A model generated the notes under the pieces. That model made no database searches. It had not been told where the DNA came from and was given only the letters and a program-made list of their open reading frames with translations. The position numbers were made by a program, and so were the translations under genes. Shown in pieces: positions 1 to 5,157 of a stretch of 5,764 bases of DNA. Numbering within the stretch: the first letter of the stretch is position 1; every line of letters starts with the position of its first letter. Where the stretch lies: NCBI GenBank assembly GCA_026394095.1, contig JAPKYY010000169.1, positions 1 to 5,764 of the forward strand, in the 5' to 3' direction. This DNA comes from Acidobacteriota bacterium (GTDB taxonomy: Bacteria > Acidobacteriota > Terriglobia > Bryobacterales > Bryobacteraceae).

Positions 1-213
1 GTATTGACTTCAAAAATTGTACGCGCCGGCCAGCCCGTCTGGGGCACTCCGGCGAGGCCGCTCAGAGAGTACCTTGAGCAACTGGCTCTGGTAGCTCGGT
101 TACCGCAAACGAAGATCGAGCTTCGTCACATTCAGGAAACTCTAAATGCTCTAGCGGAGCAGGCGGGACTTCCACAGTCAACTCCAGCCGAGCTGGATCC
201 AGCAGATGAATAG
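1..213 (+). CDS. lpxD: Probable LpxD C-terminus (UDP-3-O-acylglucosamine N-acyltransferase), 5'-truncated by window edge
   Basis: The reading frame is open from base 1 and stops at TAG 211-213, giving the last 70 residues of a protein that begins upstream. A TTG at 4-6 is inside the frame and is not the true start. The visible part starts with the last turn of a left-handed beta helix (VRAGQPVWGTPARP) and continues into an alpha-helical tail (LREYLEQLALVARLP, then a charged, Q/E-rich helix). The pattern G-x-PARP followed by REYL/REWL and a second RLP helix is typical of LpxD. By family knowledge, LpxD moves a hydroxyacyl chain from acyl-ACP to the amine of UDP-3-O-acylglucosamine in the cytoplasm, in lipid A synthesis. 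The catalytic His and most hexapeptide repeats lie outside the window. A different hexapeptide acyltransferase is possible. The last 152 bp are overlapped by the opposing histidine-kinase-like gene. Confidence 0.72.
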   Translation, partial: VLTSKIVRAGQPVWGTPARPLREYLEQLALVARLPQTKIELRHIQETLNALAEQAGLPQSTPAELDPADE

Positions 214-772
214 CCAGCGTTGCTGAGTTTTGAGTAGCAATCCGCTCCAGCCACTCCAGGGTCAAATTTGATCCAGGAGGCAGGCTCGAATCGTCGCCAT
301 TCTGGCCCTCAGCTCGGGCGCGCAGCAAGATGCTGCCTCCAGACAGAACACGCGTATCCACCTTGATTTCCGAGCCAGCTTTGGCAACCGTCCGAAAGAA
401 CCGGCAAATCCCGTGCACCATTTCACGTGCTTGTTCAAAATCCATCCACACGGGTGCACCAGCGAGTTCAAGGTCCAAATGGGGCCAATGCGAATCCTGC
501 TGCGCCTGCTCCAGTACAAATTCACTCAGGATCTCATCCAGATCTACAGCTTCTGGATTCACGAATCTCGGCTGAGACAGCGATAGCGCATCGTTCAGGA
601 TCCACCCGCTCTGCTCGACTAAATGTCGGAGACGGGTCAGTTGTTCAAGTACACGTGGGTCACCATGAGGCAGCGCAAGCTCTAGATAGTACGCGATCGA
701 TTCGATCGTACTGAGAGGCTGACGTAGCTCATGAGCAAGGTTGTTGAGTAAAGATTCGTTGGATTGCGGCAT
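62..772 (-). CDS. Small soluble histidine-kinase-like protein with degenerate ATP-binding domain
   Basis: 236 residues from ATG 772-770. Near the N-terminus is a clear HisKA dimerisation/phosphoacceptor segment, with H-box AHELRQPLS (His14) and a second helix around residues 38-66. By family knowledge such a His is autophosphorylated and passes phosphate to a response regulator. Residues about 105-203 resemble a HATPase fold only in outline: a helix at 111-130 replaces the N-box but has no Asn in the expected place, there is no DxGxG or GxGxG, and the domain ends in a strand, LELTVEVP. There are no membrane segments and no sensor domain, and no response regulator is nearby. I infer a pseudokinase or phosphotransfer/dimerisation protein rather than an active kinase. 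No Shine-Dalgarno sequence is evident before the start. Residues 187-236 are encoded antisense to the lpxD-like tail. The last 33 residues match nothing I recognise and may be non-conserved extension. Confidence 0.78.
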   Translation of the reverse strand: MPQSNESLLNNLAHELRQPLSTIESIAYYLELALPHGDPRVLEQLTRLRHLVEQSGWILNDALSLSQPRFVNPEAVDLDEILSEFVLEQAQQDSHWPHLDLELAGAPVWMDFEQAREMVHGICRFFRTVAKAGSEIKVDTRVLSGGSILLRARAEGQNGDDSSLPPGSNLTLEWLERIATQNSATLAIHLLDPARLELTVEVPPAPLEHLEFPECDEARSSFAVTELPEPVAQGTL

Positions 773-789
773 CGACGAAAAATAAAAAC

Positions 790-828
790 TTGTGCCGGGG
801 GAGCTTCCACAGTATACATAAATCCATG
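790..828 (+). promoter_or_regulatory. Candidate promoter for the Gfo/Idh/MocA gene, possibly leaderless
   Basis: TTGTGC at 790-795 and TATACA at 813-818 are separated by 17 bp, a sigma70-like arrangement with a weak -35 (3 of 6 matches) and a fair -10 (4 of 6). The expected start of transcription, 6-8 bases after the -10, falls at about 825-826, on the A of the ATG. This would give a leaderless mRNA and fits the absence of a Shine-Dalgarno at normal distance: the only purine-rich run, GGGGGAG at 797-803, lies 22 bases from the ATG. The opposite strand of the same spot reads TATACT (816-811), a possible -10 for the histidine-kinase-like gene. No good -35 was found on that side. Inference from motifs only. 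Confidence 0.3.
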
Positions 829-2082
829 ACCAGAAGAACCGCCTTATTTCTGTCTGCTCCAGCCTGGGCTCAAAACAGTACCAGGTACCGTACAGCCATC
901 ATAGGTGCGGGCTGGTGGGGTAACAACATCCTTCGCTGCGCAATGGAAGCGGGGCAGTCGAAAATCGTCGGTATTTCTGATGTTGACGAACGGGCAATCT
1001 CCTCAACCGCTGCAGAAGTCGCGAAGCTCACCGGCGACCAACCCAAACACTACCGCGACTATCGCGAAATGCTCGCCAAAGAAAAACCCGAGATCTGCAT
1101 CGTCGCCACCCCCGACCACTGGCACGCCCTACCCGTCATCGCTGCGCTCAAAGCCGGTGCTCACGTCTACGTGGAGAAACCCATCAGTCATACCCTGCGT
1201 GAAGGCTCAGCTATGCTCAAGACCGCACGAGACACACAGCGTCTCGTCCAGGTAGGCACTCACCGCCGCATGTCCCCGCACTGCATCTCAGGCATGGAAT
1301 TCCTCAAGAGCGGCAAAGTGGGCAAAATCGGCATGGTCCGCGCTTTCGTCGGCAGCGCAGGCGGCCCCGGCGTCAAAACACCCGATAGCGAAGCCCCAGC
1401 GGGCCTCGACTGGGACGCCTGGTGCGGGCCCGCGCCTTACCGCCCTTACAACAAAACAATTCATCCTAGAGGCTTCAGACAGTTTATGGACTTCGCCAAC
1501 GGCACCGTCGGCGACTGGGGCATCCACTGGTTCGACCAGCTCCTCTGGTGGACCGACGAAAAGTACCCCCGCAAAATTTTCTCAACCGGAGGTCGCTTCA
1601 TCCGCCAGGACAACACCGACGCCCCAGACACCCTGATCACCAGCTTTGAATTCGAGAGCTTCCGCTGTACCTGGGAGCACCGCCTCTATGCCAACAACAA
1701 CGCCGAAAAAGCCGCCATTGGCTGCTACTTCTACGGCACCGAAGGCACCTTCCACATGGGCTGGCGAGACGGCTGGTCCTTCTTCCCTTCAGACGCAAAA
1801 AAGCCCACCATCCACGTTGAGCCTCAACTCAACGCCCCTGACGGGCAGAACATCCGTGAACTCTGGAAAGACTTCCTCGATTCCATCGCCTCCAAACGGC
1901 TGCCTGCCTGCGACATCGAAAAGGGCCATCAGGCCACAGCGATGAGCATGCTCGCCATCGCGTCTCTCAAGTACGGCAAGAGCCTCGACTGGGACGGCAA
2001 AAGGGAAGTCATCACCAATGAATCTGGTGCCAACAAGCTGCTAGCGCGCAACTATCGCAAGGGCTACGATTATCCCAAGTGA
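826..2082 (+). CDS. Gfo/Idh/MocA family oxidoreductase with short twin-arginine leader
   Basis: 418 residues from ATG 826. An in-frame TTG at 790 would add 12 residues ahead of the leader and is less likely. The N-terminus MTRRTALFLSAPAWAQ looks like a Tat signal (RR at 3-4, cleavage about A15) but is unusually short. It is followed by a Rossmann dinucleotide-binding domain: GAGWWG at 27-32, VATPDHWH at 93-100 and the family EKP motif at 117-119 with its catalytic Lys118. The C-terminal alpha/beta substrate domain carries GDWGIHWFD at 229-237, corresponding to the D-x-x-x-H active-site segment. Family members use tightly bound or free NAD(P) to oxidise or reduce sugars, often at C3, and exported versions are common in Acidobacteria and Planctomycetes. 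The substrate cannot be told from sequence. The stop overlaps the convergent ThiE/TenI gene by 13 bp. Confidence 0.9.
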   Translation: MTRRTALFLSAPAWAQNSTRYRTAIIGAGWWGNNILRCAMEAGQSKIVGISDVDERAISSTAAEVAKLTGDQPKHYRDYREMLAKEKPEICIVATPDHWHALPVIAALKAGAHVYVEKPISHTLREGSAMLKTARDTQRLVQVGTHRRMSPHCISGMEFLKSGKVGKIGMVRAFVGSAGGPGVKTPDSEAPAGLDWDAWCGPAPYRPYNKTIHPRGFRQFMDFANGTVGDWGIHWFDQLLWWTDEKYPRKIFSTGGRFIRQDNTDAPDTLITSFEFESFRCTWEHRLYANNNAEKAAIGCYFYGTEGTFHMGWRDGWSFFPSDAKKPTIHVEPQLNAPDGQNIRELWKDFLDSIASKRLPACDIEKGHQATAMSMLAIASLKYGKSLDWDGKREVITNESGANKLLARNYRKGYDYPK

Positions 2083-2630
2083 TCGAAGTAGGAAATACCG
2101 GCGATCCCTGCCGCCCCTGCTTCCACACATAATGCTTCATTGGCCTGGGTGATGCCCCCTAACGCGAACACGGGAATTGTCACCTGTGCAACAACTGCTT
2201 CAAGTGCCGCAACGCCAAGAGCAGGCCCATATCCAGGCTTTGAAGTACTTTCAAAGATGGGGCTGAGATAAACGTAATCCGCCACTTCTGCCTCAGCCCG
2301 AAGCACATCGTCAAAAGAGTGGCAGGAAACACCGATCACCAAATGCGAACCAAACCGGTTCTTTAACACCGACGGGGCGATTCGCTGCGAAGGCAGATGC
2401 ACTCCATCGGCCCCCGCAGCAAGGCAAACATCCATTCGGTCATTGATCAGCAGCATTCCCTGAAACAAGCCCCTCAATCGTCGCGCACGCAATAACAACT
2501 CTCCCGCGTCGACATCCTTCGCCCGAAGCTGGATCACATCTGCCTCAGGCAGTCCCTCACCATCTCCACGACTGATGCAGTGCCGGATCACAGAATTCGC
2601 AAGGTGCTGGTTGGAAACCGCAACGTCCAC
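2070..2630 (-). CDS. ThiE/TenI-family protein (thiamine phosphate synthase or thiazole tautomerase-like)
   Basis: 186 residues forming a TIM barrel of the thiamine phosphate synthase/TenI superfamily. Visible motifs in order: VIQLRAKD (32-39), LINDRMDV (61-68), ADGVHLPSQ (74-82), IGVSCHS (99-105), SPIFESTSK (123-131), ALGGI (156-160) and AGAAGIAGI (171-179). In true ThiE the VHLGQ-D segment supplies a second Mg-binding Asp. Here VHLPSQR lacks it, which points to a TenI-type thiazole tautomerase or a divergent relative. The chosen start is GTG 2630-2628, because AVSNQHLA at residues 4-11 matches the first barrel strand (usually written ITDR). A second GTG at 2591-2589 makes a 4-base GTGA overlap with the modC stop but would remove that strand. 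This is the last cistron of the minus-strand operon and overlaps modC by 43 bp. No TPP riboswitch was recognised. Confidence 0.82.
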   Translation of the reverse strand: MDVAVSNQHLANSVIRHCISRGDGEGLPEADVIQLRAKDVDAGELLLRARRLRGLFQGMLLINDRMDVCLAAGADGVHLPSQRIAPSVLKNRFGSHLVIGVSCHSFDDVLRAEAEVADYVYLSPIFESTSKPGYGPALGVAALEAVVAQVTIPVFALGGITQANEALCVEAGAAGIAGISYFDHLG

Positions 2631-3658
2631 TCGCTGTGATGACGGTTCTCGGCAAATTCCTCCAGCGGCAACTCTACGATCAGCCCGCCAGCAAAGTGCA
2701 GCAACGCAGTTCTGGCCGTCTCAGAGGAAGCCTCTAAAGTCAGCACCAAACTCCCTTTCTCTGCCTTGCCCATCTTGGGCGTCACAGCAATCTCGTCACG
2801 ACGCACACACACCGTCACGCGATCCCCAAGCAATCGTGCAGGATAATACGGCCCCTCAAGATCCACATCGTTCCACTTCAACTTGCTCCGATTCGCGCCA
2901 GGGTCCAGTTGCTTGATCTCAGCCGGCAACAGATTGAAGAGCCCCAGCAAATCGGCAACACCGGCAGAAGCGGGCTGATTCAAAATCTCGCGCGGACTCC
3001 CAGACTGCGCAATCCGCCCATCAATCAGAACATGCATCTGATCGGCCAGAATAAATGCCTCTTCCAGATCATGCGTCACCAGCAACACTGGCACAGAAAA
3101 CTCATCACGAATCCGCGCCAGAATTTCATAAAACTCATGCCGCAGCGTAGTATCCAAACCCGTTGAGGGTTCATCCAGCAACAACACCGCCGGCTCAACC
3201 ACTAGTGCCCGCGCTATCGAGCAGCGTTGCCGCTGCCCCCCAGAAACCTCATTCGGTCTGCGACCCGCGATCTCGGTCAAACGGAATGACTCAAGCAACT
3301 GGTTCACCTTGCGATGACGCTCCAGCTTCGGAAGCGAGGTTGCAGCAAATGTCAGATTCTCCCGCAAACTCATATGCGGAAACAGTGCATGACGCTGAAA
3401 CAGATACCCGCAACCTCGTTGCTGCGGAGGCAGAAAGACACCAGTTCCAACATCTACCAGCAACCGGTCATTCAGCAGGATCCGTCCACCATCAGGCTTC
3501 GAGAATCCGGCAATCAGATCGAGCGTCAAAGACTTGCCGGATCCGCTCGGGCCAAACAAAACGGTAGTTCCCGCACCCACTTGGAATTGGGCATTCAACT
3601 CAAAACCGGCAGTATCTCCTGTCGGGGCAAAGCGCTTCTGTAGGCGTACTTCGAGCAT
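2588..3658 (-). CDS. modC: Molybdate ABC transporter ATP-binding protein (ModC-like)
   Basis: 356 residues from ATG 3658. The N-terminal nucleotide-binding domain is complete: Walker A GPSGSGKS (36-43), Q-loop LFQRHALFPHM with Gln88, signature VSGGQRQR (138-145), Walker B VLLLDEP (158-164), D-loop STGLD (165-169) and switch His196 in VTHDLEEA. The compact domain is followed by a linker and a C-terminal region of about 115 residues (from about 240) rich in beta strands, as in the TOBE/regulatory domain of ModC/CysA-type ATPases. Assignment to molybdate rests mainly on the adjacent ModB-like permease. Sulfate, tungstate or another oxyanion remains possible. It acts on the cytoplasmic face of the inner membrane. 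Only 4 bases separate it from modB, and its ribosome binding site lies inside the modB end. All catalytic residues are intact, so it is expected to be active. Confidence 0.88.
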   Translation of the reverse strand: MLEVRLQKRFAPTGDTAGFELNAQFQVGAGTTVLFGPSGSGKSLTLDLIAGFSKPDGGRILLNDRLLVDVGTGVFLPPQQRGCGYLFQRHALFPHMSLRENLTFAATSLPKLERHRKVNQLLESFRLTEIAGRRPNEVSGGQRQRCSIARALVVEPAVLLLDEPSTGLDTTLRHEFYEILARIRDEFSVPVLLVTHDLEEAFILADQMHVLIDGRIAQSGSPREILNQPASAGVADLLGLFNLLPAEIKQLDPGANRSKLKWNDVDLEGPYYPARLLGDRVTVCVRRDEIAVTPKMGKAEKGSLVLTLEASSETARTALLHFAGGLIVELPLEEFAENRHHSEWTLRFPTSTLRIL

Positions 3659-3662
3659 CTTG

Positions 3663-4328
3663 TTAGCTCCGCAACGCCTGCGGCGGATTCATTCGATTCG
3701 CAGCCCAAACCACAAGCAGCCCAATCGCCGACACAATCAACACCAGTGTCCGGGCCAGCGACGCATTCCCGGATTCCACGGCATCGTAGATCGCAACAGA
3801 AAGCGTCTGCGTCTTACCGGGAATGTTCCCCGCAATCATGATCGTTACTCCAAAGTCTCCAAGGCTTCGCGCAAAAGCCAGCACGGCAGAAGCGGCAATT
3901 GCCCGCTGACACAACGGCAACACTACGCGCAAATAGATCGTCCATTCGGGCAATCCAAGGCTACGCGCCGCCTTGATGTAGATGGGGTCGACACTTTCAA
4001 TCGCCGCCCGCAGATACTTCGTCAGCAATGGCGCCGAGTGCACGATAGCTGCAATCACCGCAGCCTTCGGGGTAAACACAAGCGGACTTCCCGTCAAGGA
4101 TTCCCAGGCCCGCCCCAGCCACGATTCACGCCCCAGAACAATCAACAGGTAATAACCAAGCACGGTAGGGGGCAATACAAGGGGTAGCGCAATCGCGGCA
4201 TCCAGCAAATCCTTCCCGCGAAATTCAAGAAAACTGAGCGCCCACGCCACAAGCAATGCAATCACGAGCGAGATTGCCGTAGCAGCAATTGCGACTTCCA
4301 GACTCAGTACGAGAGGAAAGTAATCCAT
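3663..4328 (-). CDS. modB: Molybdate ABC transporter permease (ModB-like)
   Basis: 221 residues, the usual ModB length, from ATG 4328. Hydrophobic segments near residues 5-30, 41-65, 86-106, 140-166 and 192-210 form the inner-membrane channel. Family hallmarks are LPLVLPPTVLGYYLL (48-62), the cytoplasmic EAA-type loop KAARSLGLPEWTIYLRVVLP (119-138) that docks on the ATPase, and GDFGVTIMIAGNIPGKTQT (157-175), which closely matches the conserved GEFGAT-IMIAGNIPG segment of ModB. It pairs with the neighbouring ModC to import molybdate delivered by a periplasmic ModA. No modA is present in the window. Its ATG shares one base with the stop of the upstream ThuA fragment (TAATG on the minus strand) and there is no strong Shine-Dalgarno, so translation probably depends on ribosomes finishing the thuA fragment. 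Confidence 0.9.
   Translation of the reverse strand: MDYFPLVLSLEVAIAATAISLVIALLVAWALSFLEFRGKDLLDAAIALPLVLPPTVLGYYLLIVLGRESWLGRAWESLTGSPLVFTPKAAVIAAIVHSAPLLTKYLRAAIESVDPIYIKAARSLGLPEWTIYLRVVLPLCQRAIAASAVLAFARSLGDFGVTIMIAGNIPGKTQTLSVAIYDAVESGNASLARTLVLIVSAIGLLVVWAANRMNPPQALRS
3667..3670 (-). promoter_or_regulatory. Ribosome binding site for modC
   Basis: On the minus strand GGAG lies 8 bases before the modC ATG (3658-3656), within the last codons of modB. Position and spacing support ATG 3658 as the start and suggest coupled translation of modB and modC. Confidence 0.5.
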
Positions 4329-4849
4329 TACTTCGAAGGCCTGGGGCGAGGGGTGGCGTCACCCTCGGTCATCTTCAGTGCCCACTTGATCGCCTCGGGA
4401 TACATCTTGCGAATATCGGGCCGGTTCAATGCCTGATCATGGTGCCCAAATGTTGAATAAAACACCCGGCCTTTGCCGTATTCCTTGACCCAGGCAACTG
4501 CAAAGTCTCCATCAGTGCGATGAATATTCTTTGCCTTCATATCGAGCTTCGATTCATCAAGACGCGCCAGCACCCGCACCTTATCCCTTGAATACGCCTT
4601 CGCTTGATAGATCTCGTCATTGATTACAAACGCCTTCGGAAAGTGCGCAGTAGCAGGGTGCTCACGATCCTCAACAATCACCGGAGCATCAAACGTATTC
4701 CAGGGATGGCTGTCAAAATATCCACCCACCATCTCGCCGTACTCCGGCCATTGATAGTTGGTATCAATCGCCGTATGTCCGCCGATGAATCCCTTCCCGT
4801 CGTCCTTGACGAAACTCAGCAGCGCCGCCTTTTGCTCGTCATCCATCAC
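4328..4849 (-). CDS. ThuA-like protein, C-terminal fragment
   Basis: 173 residues if begun at GTG 4849 (or ATG 4846), but homology continues upstream of that codon in the same frame (GAG CTT = EL), so this is a remnant of a longer protein and not a natural N-terminus. Conserved ThuA motifs are GKGFIGGHTAIDT (18-30), WPEYGEMVGGYFDSHPW (34-50), DGDFAVAWVKEYGKGRVFYSTFGHHD (113-138) and a closing helix, AIKWAL. The region is well conserved, so the break is recent or artefactual. The TGA of the first fragment lies within GTGATG at this start, so a ribosome could in principle terminate and reinitiate here, making two polypeptides. Its stop TAA shares one base with the modB ATG. Confidence 0.65.
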   Translation of the reverse strand: MMDDEQKAALLSFVKDDGKGFIGGHTAIDTNYQWPEYGEMVGGYFDSHPWNTFDAPVIVEDREHPATAHFPKAFVINDEIYQAKAYSRDKVRVLARLDESKLDMKAKNIHRTDGDFAVAWVKEYGKGRVFYSTFGHHDQALNRPDIRKMYPEAIKWALKMTEGDATPRPRPSK

Positions 4850-5109
4850 AAGCTCCGCTTGTTCCCACCCAGCTTCTTCTTGGTAATGAATTCACTGCTT
4901 GTCTGAATGTAGGTATCCCACAGGCCCGTTTCTTGGCCCAAATCGTAAATCATGTGCAGCGCAGTCGAGGTTGCATCATGGTGAAATCCACGTGTTTCTC
5001 CGATGGCAAGCACCTTCTTGCGCTTGATCTGGGGCTGCGCCTCAGAGCAGGTTGTGACTAGACCCAGCAGAACAAACAGGCTTGCACTGACTCGAAAAAA
5101 CGATTTCAT
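4846..5109 (-). CDS. ThuA-like protein, N-terminal fragment with signal peptide
   Basis: 87 residues from ATG 5109-5107, with a good Shine-Dalgarno six bases upstream. Residues 1-24 form a Sec signal peptide: basic start MKSFFR, hydrophobic core LFVLLGLV, probable cleavage after SEA (22-24). Cys21 sits in TTC, a poor lipobox, so lipoprotein processing is possible but unlikely. Residues 32-82 match the start of the ThuA domain: strand KVLAIG, the loop GFHHD (41-45), then a helix and QETGLWDTYIQT. After LGGN the frame reads only KRSL and stops, which reflects the deletion described for the whole gene. It is the first cistron of the minus-strand operon and is divergent from the right-edge oxidoreductase. 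On its own the fragment lacks most of the fold. Confidence 0.65.
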   Translation of the reverse strand: MKSFFRVSASLFVLLGLVTTCSEAQPQIKRKKVLAIGETRGFHHDATSTALHMIYDLGQETGLWDTYIQTSSEFITKKKLGGNKRSL

Positions 5110-5115
5110 TTTTGA

Positions 5116-5121
5116 CTCTCC
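5116..5121 (-). promoter_or_regulatory. Ribosome binding site for the thuA-like gene
   Basis: GGAGAG on the minus strand, six bases before ATG 5109, is the clearest Shine-Dalgarno in the window and fixes the start of the signal peptide. Further upstream TATGAT (5135-5130) could be a -10, but no convincing -35 is found, so the promoter is left uncalled. Confidence 0.6.
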
Positions 5122-5157
5122 GAATGGGAATCATAACGCAGATGAAATACTAGTAGT

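Larger units (their letters stand above)
4328..5109 (-). pseudogene. Broken thuA-like gene (ThuA domain, secreted), frameshifted by a small internal deletion
   Basis: Two consecutive minus-strand frames encode complementary halves of one ThuA-like protein: signal peptide plus first strand and helices (5109 to 4861), then the rest of the domain (from 4855 down to 4328). Between LGGN (ending 4861) and ELVMDDEQ (from 4855) only five bases remain, where relatives, from memory, carry roughly 16 residues of the second core strand (a ...YFDA...FYT-G type segment). The loss is about 43 bases, one more than a multiple of three, so the first frame runs into TGA at 4848-4846. ThuA proteins have a class I glutamine-amidotransferase-like fold and are linked to sugar (trehalose) use. 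The protein is probably not functional unless the deletion is a sequencing or assembly error. Confidence 0.7.

Noticed and set aside
192..230. 12-bp palindrome GCTGGATCCAGC and a small CAGC/GCTG hairpin followed by TTTT as an lpxD terminator
   Set aside because: The palindrome has no loop and precedes the stop; the hairpin stem is only 4 bp and lies inside the opposing coding sequence.
427..714. Plus-strand frame opposite the histidine-kinase-like gene
   Set aside because: No domain and no start signal; the minus frame has a genuine HisKA motif.
790..825. TTG 790 as the start of the first oxidoreductase
   Set aside because: It would place 12 unrelated residues before the MTRR leader and falls on a candidate -35; ATG 826 gives the expected N-terminus.
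905..1255. Plus-strand alternative frame inside the first oxidoreductase
   Set aside because: Out of frame with the Rossmann domain; Ser/Pro-rich translation typical of a shifted frame.
3163..3643. Two overlapping plus-strand frames opposite modC
   Set aside because: Antisense to the Walker A, Q-loop and signature region of modC; low-complexity composition and no recognisable domain.
3534..4187. 217-codon open frame on the plus strand
   Set aside because: It lies antisense to modB and the start of modC. Its product is rich in Arg, Gln and Pro with no motif, while the minus strand carries clear permease and ATPase motifs.
5110..5157. Riboswitch or ModE-type operator in the divergent gap before the mod-containing operon
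   Set aside because: At 48 bp it is too short for a molybdenum-cofactor or TPP riboswitch, and only an 8-bp palindrome (TACTAGTA, 5148-5155) is present, without ModE-like repeats.
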